Counted from the first letter of the stretch, positions 52,726 to 61,852 are shown. The stretch: 64,000 nt of DNA from Candidatus Sulfopaludibacter sp. SbA3 (GCA_945913285.1 CAMEDD010000006.1:1-64000), one strand, 5' to 3'. Translations and numbers: made by a program. The notes: generated from the letters alone by a model not told the origin.

Positions 52726-53414
52726 TCTTTCAGGCCTGACAAAGCTGGAATCAGCTGGGAATAGTGGTGGATGGTGACATCCGCGGCGATCGCCTCAGCG
52801 GTCTCGGCCTCGTAACCGAAGGTCACGAACACGAAGGGCAGTCCGGCATTCCGGGCTGCCCTTTCGTCTGTCCGGCTGTCGCCGACGAAGAGGGCGCGTC
52901 CTGGAACGCCGCCCGCTTCGGCCAGCGTTTCGAAGACGTGGTCGGCGTGCGGTTTGCGATTCGTTGCCCGGTCGGCGCCGAAAACCACATCGAAATGACC
53001 CATCAGGCCGAGCTCGCCGATCAGGCGTTCGCTGAGATCCTGGCGCTTGTTGGTGCACACGGCGAGGCGCGCGCCGCCCTGGCGCAGGGTTTCCAGCGCT
53101 TCGACCGCGCCGTCGAAAGGCCTTGAGTTCAAAGCGATGTTTTCAACGTAGTAAGCGATGAAGCGCTCGAAGGCTGCGTCCATCTCCTTCGGCGATAGGG
53201 CGGCGCCCTGCGTCTTCAGGCCGGTCTCGATCATCGCGCGTGCGCCATGGCCGATCATTTCGGCCACTGCGCCGAGATGGACCGGCGCGAGGTCCATCCG
53301 GGTCAGCACATGGTTCAAGGCGCCGAGCAGGTCCGGGGCGGTATCGACCAGCGTGCCGTCGAGGTCGAACAGGATCGTCCAACCATCAAAGCCTTGAGTT
53401 TGCCCGTCATTCAT
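52695..53414 (-). CDS. gph: Phosphoglycolate phosphatase (HAD family)
   Basis: A 239-residue HAD hydrolase. Motif I is WTILFDLDGTLVDTAPDLLGAL with the nucleophile Asp and second Asp, motif II is AVCTNK, and motif III/IV FVGDSRTDERAARNAG has the Lys-poor but Asp-rich loop. The cap domain sits between. It removes phosphate from 2-phosphoglycolate, which arises from DNA repair and oxygenase side reactions. The gene is annotated gph from overall resemblance; other HAD phosphatases are possible. It diverges from glmU with 74 bp between. Confidence 0.85.
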   Translation of the reverse strand: MNDGQTQGFDGWTILFDLDGTLVDTAPDLLGALNHVLTRMDLAPVHLGAVAEMIGHGARAMIETGLKTQGAALSPKEMDAAFERFIAYYVENIALNSRPFDGAVEALETLRQGGARLAVCTNKRQDLSERLIGELGLMGHFDVVFGADRATNRKPHADHVFETLAEAGGVPGRALFVGDSRTDERAARNAGLPFVFVTFGYEAETAEAIAADVTIHHYSQLIPALSGLKDQADASPRGR

Positions 53415-53488
53415 GCCGCGTTCGCCCTCGCCAAGCCGCAGGGTTTCGTCTAGGCGATGGGGCATCGGAAAGCGAGAGGAACCTGCCT

Positions 53489-54862
53489 TTGACCGAAGCC
53501 AAAAAGCAGCGCGCAGCGGTGATTCTGGCGGCCGGGAAGGGCACGCGGATGAAGTCTGCGCTGCCGAAAGTGATGCATGCCGTAGGCGGCCGACCTATGA
53601 TGGACTGGTCGCTGGCGCTGGCGCGGCAGGTGGGCTGCGCGCGCATCTTGGCGGTGGTGCACCCGTCGCAGGACGTGCTGATCGCGCATCTGAAGGCGCA
53701 CCATCCGGACGTGGGAATCGCGTTCCAGGACCCGCCGCAGGGCACCGGGCATGCCGTTCGCTGCGCGCAAGATGCGCTTCAAGGCTTCGAAGGTCAGTTG
53801 GCGGTGCTCTACGGGGACAGCCCGCTGGTGCCGGCGAAAGTGATCGAAGACCTGTTCTCAGGGGTTGCGGGCGGTGCGGCGCTGGGCGTTCTCGGGTTTG
53901 AGGCGGCAGACCCGGGGCTTTATGGGCGGCTAATCACCAATCCTGACGGTGATCTGGAGGCGATTGTCGAGGCGCGGGAGGCTTCGCCGGAGCAGCTCGA
54001 GGTCCGGATTTGCAATTCAGGGGTTATGGCAGGTCGCGCCGAGGATATGTTCCGGCTTTTGCAAAAAATTACAAATTCGAATGCAAAGGGCGAATATTAC
54101 CTCACCGATCTGGTTGGTCTGGTGCGCGCTGAAGGCGGGCGCTGCGCTCTGGTCACCGCCCTGGAGGATGACCTCATTGGCTGCGACTCGAAGGGTGATC
54201 TTGCCGAAGCAGAAGGCATTTTTCAGGCAGCCCGCCGTAAAGGGCTGATGGAGGCCGGGGTGACACTGGTTGCGCCCGAGACAGTTTTCGTCTCACACGA
54301 CACCCAGATTGCTGCCGATGTGGTGGTCGAGCCGAACGTGGTGTTCGGCCCGGGGGTGACCGTCGCCGCCGGCGCGCGGATCCGGGCGTTCAGCCATCTG
54401 GAAGGCGCGGTGGTCGGCGAGGGCTGCGAAATCGGGCCGTTCGCGCGGCTGCGGCCGGGCACAGTGCTTGCCCGTGAGGTGCGGATCGGGAATTTTGTCG
54501 AGACCAAGAACACCGAGATGGGCGAGGGCGCGAAGGCGAACCACCTGGCCTATCTGGGCGATGGCCGGATCGGGGCGGGCGCCAATATCGGCGCGGGTAC
54601 GATCTTCTGCAATTATGACGGCTTCCTGAAGCACGAGACGCACGTAGGCGAGGGCGCGTTTGTCGGCTCGAACTCAGCGCTGGTAGCGCCGGTGTCTATC
54701 GGCGACGGAGCTTATGTCGGCTCCGGCAGCGTGATCACCAAGGATGTGCCGGATGATGCGCTCGCGGTGGCGCGCGCGCACCAGATGACGCGTGAAGGCT
54801 GGGCGAAGACGTTTCGCACAAAAAAGGCGGCCGAGAAGGCCAACAAGGGCAAAAAGGGCTGA
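53489..54862 (+). CDS. glmU: Bifunctional UDP-N-acetylglucosamine pyrophosphorylase / glucosamine-1-phosphate N-acetyltransferase
   Basis: A 457-residue bifunctional enzyme that acetylates glucosamine 1-phosphate and then couples it to UTP to give UDP-GlcNAc for peptidoglycan and lipid A. The N-terminal Rossmann domain has ILAAGKGTRMKSALPKVMH (residues 12-30), QGTGHAV and YGDSPLV. The C-terminal half is a left-handed beta-helix of hexapeptide repeats with RLRPGTVL, GNFVETKN and FCNYDGFLKHET. Start is TTG at 53489 with GAGAGGA 8 bp upstream; longer frames lie antisense to gph. It is followed by rpiA 10 bp later. Confidence 0.95.
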   Translation: MTEAKKQRAAVILAAGKGTRMKSALPKVMHAVGGRPMMDWSLALARQVGCARILAVVHPSQDVLIAHLKAHHPDVGIAFQDPPQGTGHAVRCAQDALQGFEGQLAVLYGDSPLVPAKVIEDLFSGVAGGAALGVLGFEAADPGLYGRLITNPDGDLEAIVEAREASPEQLEVRICNSGVMAGRAEDMFRLLQKITNSNAKGEYYLTDLVGLVRAEGGRCALVTALEDDLIGCDSKGDLAEAEGIFQAARRKGLMEAGVTLVAPETVFVSHDTQIAADVVVEPNVVFGPGVTVAAGARIRAFSHLEGAVVGEGCEIGPFARLRPGTVLAREVRIGNFVETKNTEMGEGAKANHLAYLGDGRIGAGANIGAGTIFCNYDGFLKHETHVGEGAFVGSNSALVAPVSIGDGAYVGSGSVITKDVPDDALAVARAHQMTREGWAKTFRTKKAAEKANKGKKG

Positions 54863-54872
54863 GACCTCGCAT

Positions 54873-55574
54873 ATGGCCTATGAAATCGAGAAGCAGAATG
54901 CGGCGGCCGCCGCGATGGAATACGTCGAAGAGGGCATGACGATCGGGCTCGGCACGGGCTCGACGGCGAAGTATTTCGTCGAGCTACTGGCCGACGAGAT
55001 TGCCGACGGCCTGCTGGTGCGCTGCATCGAGACGAGCGTGCAGACGCGGGATCTCGCGCGCAGCCTCGGTGTGCCGCTGATCCCGTTCGAACAGGTGGAC
55101 CGCATCCATCTCACCGTCGATGGAGCGGACGAGGCGGGCCCCGGCGGCGTGCTGATCAAGGGCGGCGGCGCGGCGCTGCTTCGCGAGAAGATCATCGCGA
55201 ACGCCTCCGATCACATGGTTGTGATTGCCGATCCCACCAAGGATGTGCAGGCGCTGGGCGCATTTCCGCTGCCCGTGGAGGTGACCCCGTTCGGCTACAC
55301 GATCACGGCGAAGAAGGTGCATGACGCGCTGGTGGCAGCCGGGATCGAGCGGCCGCGCGTGGAGCTGCGCAAGGCGCCGAAGAGTCTCGACCTGCTAGTG
55401 ACCGATGGCGGCAACTACATTCTCGATTGCCATTGCGGCCTCATCCCGGACCCGCCGAAAGCGGCGGCCTTCCTGTCGGATGTGCCGGGCGTGGTGGAAC
55501 ATGGCCTGTTCATCGGCATTGCGCGCACCGTGATTTTCGGAACCGAAACCGGAGCCCGCATCATTGAATACTGA
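54873..55574 (+). CDS. rpiA: Ribose-5-phosphate isomerase A
   Basis: A 233-residue enzyme interconverting ribose 5-phosphate and ribulose 5-phosphate. GLGTGSTAKYFVELL binds phosphate, and TVDGADEAGPGGVLIKGGGAALLREKI contains the catalytic Asp and Lys region. The C-terminal end GTETGARIIEY is usual. Start at the ATG at 54873, matching the family length. It lies between glmU and gor, and likely shares their transcript. Confidence 0.96.
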   Translation: MAYEIEKQNAAAAAMEYVEEGMTIGLGTGSTAKYFVELLADEIADGLLVRCIETSVQTRDLARSLGVPLIPFEQVDRIHLTVDGADEAGPGGVLIKGGGAALLREKIIANASDHMVVIADPTKDVQALGAFPLPVEVTPFGYTITAKKVHDALVAAGIERPRVELRKAPKSLDLLVTDGGNYILDCHCGLIPDPPKAAAFLSDVPGVVEHGLFIGIARTVIFGTETGARIIEY

Positions 55575-55622
55575 GGCCGCGTGCCTCATTTCAGCATTCG
55601 CAACATACGAAAGACTGCTCCC

Positions 55623-57008
55623 ATGACCGAGCCCGCTTACGATTTTGACCTGTTCGTGATCGGGGGCGGCTCAGGCGGCGTGCGGGCGGCGCGGATCGCT
55701 TCGATGGCGGGCGCGAAGGTGGCCGTGGCCGAAGAATACCGGATGGGCGGCACGTGCGTGATCCGCGGCTGCATACCGAAGAAGTTCATGGTCTATGCCA
55801 GCACCTATGGCAAGAGCATCGAGAAGTCTGCCGGGTACGGATGGTCCGTCGGCGAGGTCTCCTATGACCATGCGAAGTTCATGGCGGGCATGAATGCCGA
55901 GGTTGACCGGCTGTCGGCGATCTATGACCGCAATCTCAAATCGGCCGGCGCCGAGATCTTCAATGACCGAGCCGAACTGGTGGGCGCGCATACGCTTCGG
56001 CTTGTCAAAAGCGGAAAGACGGTCACCGCGGCCAAGATCCTGATCGCGACCGGCGGGCGGCCCTGGCAGCCGTCGGCCCAGGAGCTTCCGGGCGTCGAGC
56101 ACACGATCACTTCGAACGAGGTGTTTCACATGGAGACGCTGCCGAAGCGAATGCTGATTGTGGGCGGCGGATATATCGCGGTGGAGTTTGCGCACGTCTT
56201 TGCCGGGCTCGGCGTGGAGGTCACGCTCGTTTACCGCGGCGACACTGTGCTGCGCGGATTTGACGAGGATGTGCGTGTGGCTGTGCACGAAGGTCTGAAA
56301 GAATCCGGTGTCTGCGTCATCACGGGAACCGTCCTTGAGCGGATCGAAAAGCGCGAAGATGGCCTGTGTGCAAACATGACGAACGGACATGCGGTGATCG
56401 CCGACGTCGTGCTGATGGCGGTCGGACGCGAGGCCAACACGGCTGGGCTGGGCCTCGAGGCGGCAGGCGTGAAGCTCGGTCAGCGCGGCGAGGTCATCGT
56501 GGATGAATGGTCGCGCACGAGTGCGGCGAATATCTGGGCGGTGGGCGATGTGACCGACCGGGTGAACCTTACGCCAGTGGCCATCCGCGAGGGCCATGCG
56601 TTTGCCGATACCGAGTTTGGCGGCAAGCCCTGGTGTTTCGACCATGCGGATATTCCGACGGCGGTTTTCACGCAGCCGGAAGTCGGCACCGTCGGGATTT
56701 CTGAATCCGAAGCACGCAAGGCGCACGGCGCCATCGACATCTACAAGACCAAGTTCCGCCCGATGAAGAACATGCTGAACGGCGACCAGACGCGCACCTT
56801 CATGAAGCTGGTCGTGCGCCAGTCCGACAGCCGTGTGCTGGGTGTTCACATCGTGGGCGAGGACGCCGCCGAGATGATCCAGATGGCGGGCATTGCGGTG
56901 AAGATGGGCGCGACGAAGGACGATTTCGACCGCACCTGCGCGCTGCATCCGTCCGCCGCCGAGGAGATCGTCACGATGCGGACGAAATGGGTGCCTGAGG
57001 TGGCTTGA
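55623..57008 (+). CDS. gor: Glutathione-disulfide reductase
   Basis: A 461-residue FAD/NADPH oxidoreductase that regenerates GSH from GSSG. N-terminal FAD site FDLFVIGGGSGGVRAARIA; redox-active disulfide Cys45-Cys50 in GGTCVIRGCIPKK; NADPH-binding VGGGYIAVEFAHVFAGLG; and C-terminal TCALHPSAAEEIV, with the His-Pro-x-x-Ala-Glu-Glu partner loop of the other subunit. The Val/Ile in RGC(I/V)PKK varies in the family. Glutathione use rather than trypanothione or mycothiol is inferred from the organism type. Gene order glmU-rpiA-gor suggests an operon. Confidence 0.93.
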   Translation: MTEPAYDFDLFVIGGGSGGVRAARIASMAGAKVAVAEEYRMGGTCVIRGCIPKKFMVYASTYGKSIEKSAGYGWSVGEVSYDHAKFMAGMNAEVDRLSAIYDRNLKSAGAEIFNDRAELVGAHTLRLVKSGKTVTAAKILIATGGRPWQPSAQELPGVEHTITSNEVFHMETLPKRMLIVGGGYIAVEFAHVFAGLGVEVTLVYRGDTVLRGFDEDVRVAVHEGLKESGVCVITGTVLERIEKREDGLCANMTNGHAVIADVVLMAVGREANTAGLGLEAAGVKLGQRGEVIVDEWSRTSAANIWAVGDVTDRVNLTPVAIREGHAFADTEFGGKPWCFDHADIPTAVFTQPEVGTVGISESEARKAHGAIDIYKTKFRPMKNMLNGDQTRTFMKLVVRQSDSRVLGVHIVGEDAAEMIQMAGIAVKMGATKDDFDRTCALHPSAAEEIVTMRTKWVPEVA

Positions 57009-57020
57009 TCCTTTAAGGTC

Positions 57021-57042
57021 CCCCTCTCAAGGGAGAGAGGGG
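57021..57042. repeat. Short inverted repeat after gor
   Basis: CCCCTCTC and GAGAGGGG (57021-57028 and 57035-57042) form a perfect 8-bp hairpin with a 6-base loop, followed by GCGCCCTCACC at 57057. There is no T-run, so it is not a standard terminator. It shares words with the element near 47597. Confidence 0.4.
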
Positions 57043-57067
57043 CTTAAAGTGAGCTTGCGCCCTCACC

Positions 57068-58351
57068 CTATCCCTTCAGTTCGAGTGCAACTTGCTTGAG
57101 GCTGTCGCGGATCGCCCTCAGGCCGCCGCCGCGGCCGGCATGGGCGAGGAGTTGGCGCCAGGGCGGCTGGCCTTCGTCCGGGGCCTTCACGGCGAAGTGG
57201 GCCGAGCGCGGCAGGGCGGCGGTCATCAGGGCTTGCGATAACGGGAATCCGGCGATCGCGTCATAGACGCCGTTGCGCGCGTCGCCTTCAAAGGTCGATT
57301 GTTCGTTGCGGTTCACGGCGTTGAACAGGACCGAAAGGGCAGGGCGCTTGCCGGCCTCGACCTGGTCCCGGATCACGAGATTCAGGAGACGTACGCCGCG
57401 CAACGAGTAGATGTCGGCGTGCATGGGCGCGATCACCCGGTCGGCGGCTTCGAGCGAGCAGCGGGTCAGGAAGGTGGCGTTGGGGTTCGTGTCGAAGACG
57501 ATGAGGTCGTATTCGCTCCGGTAGTGATCAATGGTGCGCAGGAAGCTTTGCTTGATCGCGGAGAGCGCGTCACGGTCGTTCGCGAAGGCGTATTTCGAAA
57601 TCTCGAACTGGCCGCTGATCAGGTCGAGCCGTCCCGGTGGGCCGTCCGTACCCAGAATTTCGTGCACAAAGCTGTCGCGCGGGGCCGGTGTGAAGGGCGC
57701 GGTCGTCAGCTCCAGCCAGTTCTCGGCCGGCGAGGCTGCGTCCTTTGCGTGCAGGCGCGAGGGTTCGAACAGCGAGATGACCGAGCGGTCGACCCCGGAG
57801 GAGGCATCCGCATGGTCCATGCTGAAAAAGGTTTGCGTGAGATTGTATTGCGGATCGAGATCGACAAGTAGCACGCGGCCGCCGAAGGCCTCCTGCCAGG
57901 CGCCGGAAAGCTGGCCGCTGACGGTCGTCTTGCCGACACCGCCCTTGAGATTCATCACGGCGATGACCGGGCATTTCTTCCTGTAGGTTTTCGCCACTTC
58001 CGCGACGAGCTGGTCCATGCCGTCCGGCAGGGCGGAGGACAGGCGCAGCAGCGGCTGGACTTCCTGCTTGAAGAAGCCGTTAAGGCGCGCCTTGTCGATC
58101 TGGTAGGGGATGATCCGGATGCCGTTCGCCTTGGCGGTCTCGACATCCTCGCGCACGGTCCGCGAGCGGACGGCGGCGGCTGACACAAGCACGATGACGG
58201 CGAAGGAGGCGGCAATGTCACGGTTAGCGACATTGCGGTCCGGCTCGCCCCCGGCATACTTGTCCGCAATCGCGGCGGTGCGCAGCGCTTCATGTAGCTG
58301 CAGCAGCGCATCGAAATCGGCGCCGGAATGGCTGATATAGACATGCGGCAT
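57068..58351 (-). CDS. TIR-like domain fused to ParA/MinD-type ATPase
   Basis: A 427-residue two-domain protein. Residues 1 to about 105 begin PHVYISHSGADFDALLQLHEAL and include SFAVIVLVSAAAVRS and VREDVETAKANGIRIIPYQID, the strand-helix order of a TIR-fold (TIR_2-like) domain; Glu68 aligns with the catalytic Glu of TIR NADases. Residues about 127-400 form a ParA/MinD ATPase: deviant Walker A NLKGGVGKTT (Lys136, Lys141), VDLDPQYNLTQTFF (DLDPQ at 164-168), and Walker B-type LIVFDTNPNATFLT (Asp287). I know TIR domains as NAD-cleaving effectors in anti-phage systems and ParA proteins as ATP-driven positioning or partition switches. The fusion suggests a switch-controlled TIR. No toxin, partner ParB or helicase gene is adjacent. 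Role is unproven. Confidence 0.85.
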   Translation of the reverse strand: MPHVYISHSGADFDALLQLHEALRTAAIADKYAGGEPDRNVANRDIAASFAVIVLVSAAAVRSRTVREDVETAKANGIRIIPYQIDKARLNGFFKQEVQPLLRLSSALPDGMDQLVAEVAKTYRKKCPVIAVMNLKGGVGKTTVSGQLSGAWQEAFGGRVLLVDLDPQYNLTQTFFSMDHADASSGVDRSVISLFEPSRLHAKDAASPAENWLELTTAPFTPAPRDSFVHEILGTDGPPGRLDLISGQFEISKYAFANDRDALSAIKQSFLRTIDHYRSEYDLIVFDTNPNATFLTRCSLEAADRVIAPMHADIYSLRGVRLLNLVIRDQVEAGKRPALSVLFNAVNRNEQSTFEGDARNGVYDAIAGFPLSQALMTAALPRSAHFAVKAPDEGQPPWRQLLAHAGRGGGLRAIRDSLKQVALELKG

Positions 58352-58516
58352 GGCGCAGCGGACCCTTGCTCTGCTCCGGACTCAACCCTTGATTCCCCGG
58401 CGCCTTTTACCCGCCAGACCCCGTCCGGGGCCAGCACTGTGCTGTGAATTTATGGTGAAACTTGAGCATCTGCCTGCCATGTGATTTATGCCGCCTGCAC
58501 TAGGAGCTGACGCGAA

Positions 58517-59893
58517 ATGACCTGGACCCCTTCCGACTGGCGCAAACTGCCCGCGCTGCACATCCCGCAGGACTATCCTGACCCGGGCGCGCTGGCGGCT
58601 GTCGAGAACCGTCTGCGGAGCTATCCGCCGCTGGTTTTTGCGGGCGAGGCGCGGCGCCTGAAGGCTCGGCTGGCCGATGTGGCGGCGGGCAATGCGTTCC
58701 TGCTGCAAGGCGGGGACTGCGCCGAGAGCTTCAAGGAATTCCACCCGGACAATATCCGTGACACGTTCCGCGTGATCCTGCAGATGGCGGTCGTGCTGAC
58801 CTTCGCGGCGGCAAAACCCGTGGTGAAAGTCGGGCGCATCGCCGGCCAGTTCGGCAAGCCGCGCTCGGAAGATACCGAAACGCAGAACGGCGTGACGCTG
58901 TCCTCCTACAAGGGCGACAATATCAACGGCATGGAGTTCACGCCGGAAAGCCGCACGCCGGATCCGGAGCGCCTCGTTCAGGCCTACTCGCAATCGGCGG
59001 CGACGCTGAACCTGCTGCGCGCATTCAGCCAGGGCGGCTATGCGAGCCTTGCGAACGTGCAGCGCTGGATGCTCGGCTTCGTGGACCGCTCCTCGCAGGG
59101 CGAGCGTTACCAGAAACTGGCGGACCAGATTTCGGCGTCCTTGCGCTTCATGCAGGCGGTCGGCCTCAATGCCGAGACCGTGCCGCAGATGGCGCAGGTG
59201 GAGTTCTATACGAGCCACGAGGCGCTGCTGCTCGGTTATGAAGAAGCGATGACGCGCATCGATTCCACCAGCGGCGACTGGTACGACACCTCGGCGCACA
59301 TGCTGTGGATCGGTCATCGCACGCGGCAGATCGATCATGCGCATGTGAACTTTTGCAAGGGCATCAAGAACCCGATCGGCATTAAGTGCGGACCTGGTAT
59401 GGGTACGGATGAATTGATCCGCCTGATCGAGACGCTGAACCCGGCGGACGAGCCCGGCCGCATTACGCTGATCTCGCGCTTTGGCTCGGAAGGCGTGGCG
59501 AAGGGCCTGCCGCCGCTGGCGCGCGCCGTGAAGAAATCCGGCCGTACGGTCGTCTGGTCGTGCGACCCTATGCACGGCAACACGCTGAAGACGGGTACCG
59601 GTTTCAAGACGCGGCCCGTGGACCGCATCCTTTCCGAAGTGCGCCAGTTCATCGATATTCTGCCTGCGGAAGGTTGTTATCCCGGGGGCGTGCATTTCGA
59701 GATGACCGGCCAGAACGTCACCGAATGTCTCGGCGGCGCGCAGGCGATCTCGGAGGAAGACCTTTCGAGCCGCTACCACACCCACTGCGATCCCCGCCTG
59801 AACGGCGAGCAGGCGTTGGAACTGGCCTTCCTGCTGGCCGAGAAGCTGCAGGCGGTGGAAGCTGCCGGCGAAGGCGCGCGCAAGGCGGGGTAG
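58517..59893 (+). CDS. aroG: 3-deoxy-7-phosphoheptulonate synthase, class II
   Basis: A 458-residue first enzyme of the shikimate pathway, condensing PEP and erythrose 4-phosphate. It is the plant/mycobacterial-type class II form. [24 protein letters not shown] has the metal-binding Cys. [43 protein letters not shown] (metal His) and [17 protein letters not shown] follow. The length and motifs match the family. AGGAG lies 9 bp before the ATG. The symbol follows common usage (aroG or aroH are both used). It diverges from the TIR-ParA gene. Confidence 0.95.
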   Translation: MTWTPSDWRKLPALHIPQDYPDPGALAAVENRLRSYPPLVFAGEARRLKARLADVAAGNAFLLQGGDCAESFKEFHPDNIRDTFRVILQMAVVLTFAAAKPVVKVGRIAGQFGKPRSEDTETQNGVTLSSYKGDNINGMEFTPESRTPDPERLVQAYSQSAATLNLLRAFSQGGYASLANVQRWMLGFVDRSSQGERYQKLADQISASLRFMQAVGLNAETVPQMAQVEFYTSHEALLLGYEEAMTRIDSTSGDWYDTSAHMLWIGHRTRQIDHAHVNFCKGIKNPIGIKCGPGMGTDELIRLIETLNPADEPGRITLISRFGSEGVAKGLPPLARAVKKSGRTVVWSCDPMHGNTLKTGTGFKTRPVDRILSEVRQFIDILPAEGCYPGGVHFEMTGQNVTECLGGAQAISEEDLSSRYHTHCDPRLNGEQALELAFLLAEKLQAVEAAGEGARKAG

Positions 59894-60167
59894 CAAACTT
59901 AAGACTGGGCTAGTGAAGCGAAACCCTCCACAGGCCGCAGGGTGCACTCCGCTGTGCTGAGCCCCGCGCTACGCCCCCCGCTTGAATCCGCTTTGACCCC
60001 TTTCCCCAAGGTTACGCCTCGGGGCCGCAGGATGCATTCCGGAAGACGGGACACCCTGCTGACACCCGAGCGCGAGCGCACGGCGCTGAAAGTGTTCTTC
60101 GAGGCGGTGGAGCTTGAGGCTCCAGCGCCAAGCTGAACCAGGCCGTAGGAGGGGATGCACGCAAGGT

Positions 60168-60200
60168 AACGCCGCTTTCCGAAGGGGCGGCGTTTTTTCT
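60168..60200 (+). terminator. Rho-independent terminator
   Basis: An 8-bp stem AACGCCGC/GCGGCGTT with a loop of 11 (which can itself pair) is followed by TTTTCTTT on the plus strand. It lies about 275 bp after the DAHP synthase stop. Confidence 0.75.
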
Positions 60201-60337
60201 TTGCCCAGAAGTGAACCGTCCGCCTCCGGACTTCCGCCTGAGACGACAACACGCGATGAAACCTTTTGTTCCAACCCACAACCGTCGCAATACGTACACA
60301 GATCTGATGGCCTATTAAGACGTGACTTGATCCGGGC

Positions 60338-60355
60338 GTGATTCTGGGCAATCAC
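60338..60355. promoter_or_regulatory. Inverted repeat upstream of the MATE gene
   Basis: GTGATT-N6-AATCAC is a perfect 6-bp inverted repeat with the spacing typical of dimeric regulators. It ends 55 bp before the MATE start. Possible operator; no regulator gene is adjacent. Confidence 0.4.
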
Positions 60356-60410
60356 CCCCGGCTGCTCAAAACCGGCCGATCAGAACGCCGGGTCTCAAAG
60401 GGAGGGCAGG

Positions 60411-61841
60411 ATGACCACGTCTCGACTGCCCGCCTGGGCCAGGCCTTCGGATGTTGCTGACTTGCTCCGCCTGTCGGTGCCGATCGCTGTCAGCCGGATG
60501 GCCGTGATGCTCATGGGGCTGACCGATGCCATTGTGCTCGGCCAGTTTGCGCCCGAAGAACTCGCCTTCATACTGTCGGCCTGGCTGCCGATTGGTGTGT
60601 CGCTCGGGTTCGGCATCGGCATCCTGCTCGGCGTGCAAGTGCTGACGTCTGAACTCATCGGCACCGGTGAAGAGGCCGATACCGGCCGTGTCTTCCGCCG
60701 CGGCCTTCTCTGGGCCATCCTTCTGGGCGCCGGGCTCACGCTGGTGCTGCTGCCGCTGTCGAAGCCGCTGTTCCACTGGCTTTTTGTCGAGATTGCGCCC
60801 CCTACGGAAGACACCGTCATGGCGCCGGAAGTTGTGGCTTCGCAGACCGCTGTCGTGGCGTCGATCCTGGCGCTCGGCCTGACCGGACACATGATCTCGC
60901 AGGCATGCAGCTATTATCTCGAAGCGCTGCGCCGGCCGTTGCTGGTAACCATTGTCATGTATGCGGGCGTGGCGATGAACCTCGTGCTCAACATCCTGTT
61001 TGTTGCGGGCGCTTATGGCATTGCGCCGATGGGCGCCGAGGGCGTGGCCTGGGCCACCTCCCTGACGCGGGCGATGATCGCTATCGTTCTGCTGGTGCTG
61101 GTCTGGCGGCTTACACCCGCGTTCCGGCCATCGAATCCAGCGCTGGCCGGCGAAGGCCGCCGCCAGCTGGATGTCGGCACAGGCACGGCGGTCAGCAATA
61201 TTGCCGAATGGGGCGGCTTCAACCTCACCTACATTATCGCAACCTGGGTCTCGATCGCGGCCAATTCAGTCTATGGCTATTCGGTGCAGGTGATGGGCGT
61301 GTGCTTCATGTTCTATCTGGGGATCGCGACGGCAACCAGCGTTCGCGTCGCCGAGGCGATCGGCCGGGGCAATGCGGGTGAGGTGCGCAATGCCGGGCGG
61401 CTGGGTGTGGTTGCCACGATCGTGATGGGCCTGCTGCTGGGTGTCCTGCTGGTCGTGTTTGCCGGACCGATCTCGAAGCTGCTGGTGCGCGAGGACGCCG
61501 TGATCGGCGGGATTGCCATTGCCAACGCGATTGCGGGGCTGCTTTGGCTAGCTGCTCTGGCGACGGTGTTTGACGGTATTCAGGCGACGGCATCCTTTGC
61601 GCTGCGTGCTCAGGGCATGGTCTGGGTGCCGAGCGCCATTCACCTCGGATCCTTCTTCGTGGTGATGATCCCGATGTCCTACTGGCTGGCGATTACGCTG
61701 GGGCGCGGGGCAGCCGGTGTTCTCGAAGGTGCATTCGTCGGCGTCTTTGTCGCCGGAATCCTGCAGCTGATCCTGCTGGAATGGAAAGCGGCGCGCCCCA
61801 TCAAGGAACGCGCCGCCGGGTCAGTCTTCGTGCCCCATTAG
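60411..61841 (+). CDS. MATE family efflux transporter
   Basis: A 476-residue inner-membrane antiporter with about twelve hydrophobic segments arranged in two similar halves. The start contains ARPSDVADLLRLSVPIAVSRMAVMLMGLTDAIVLGQFAPEELA and the second half VSIAANSVYGYSVQVMGVC, with the family's G-Q-x-x-x-x-x-L-A-type segment after TM1. It would export cationic drugs or metabolites in exchange for sodium or protons (NorM group). GGGAGGG precedes the ATG. It converges on the HU gene with only 11 bp between the stops. Confidence 0.9.
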   Translation: MTTSRLPAWARPSDVADLLRLSVPIAVSRMAVMLMGLTDAIVLGQFAPEELAFILSAWLPIGVSLGFGIGILLGVQVLTSELIGTGEEADTGRVFRRGLLWAILLGAGLTLVLLPLSKPLFHWLFVEIAPPTEDTVMAPEVVASQTAVVASILALGLTGHMISQACSYYLEALRRPLLVTIVMYAGVAMNLVLNILFVAGAYGIAPMGAEGVAWATSLTRAMIAIVLLVLVWRLTPAFRPSNPALAGEGRRQLDVGTGTAVSNIAEWGGFNLTYIIATWVSIAANSVYGYSVQVMGVCFMFYLGIATATSVRVAEAIGRGNAGEVRNAGRLGVVATIVMGLLLGVLLVVFAGPISKLLVREDAVIGGIAIANAIAGLLWLAALATVFDGIQATASFALRAQGMVWVPSAIHLGSFFVVMIPMSYWLAITLGRGAAGVLEGAFVGVFVAGILQLILLEWKAARPIKERAAGSVFVPH

Positions 61842-61852
61842 GGGCGCGCAGA

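Larger units (their letters stand above)
59894..60410. other. Intergenic region with near-repeats and terminator
   Basis: About 517 bp between the DAHP synthase and the MATE gene. Similar words GCCGCAGGGTGCACTCCG (about 59933), GCCGCAGGATGCATTCCG (about 60025) and GGCCGTAGG (about 60141) recur at 90- to 120-bp intervals. A 64-codon plus frame (59942-60136) covers part, but its composition is poor and there is no ribosome site, so I do not call it. A terminator at 60168-60200 shows that something on the plus strand is transcribed here, the DAHP synthase mRNA or a small RNA. Confidence 0.5.

Noticed and set aside
58382-59947. 521-codon minus frame over DAHP synthase
   Set aside because: Antisense to a gene with unambiguous class II DAHP synthase motifs.
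59942-60136. 64-codon plus frame after DAHP synthase
   Set aside because: Random-looking composition, no ribosome site, and it covers the near-repeat words.
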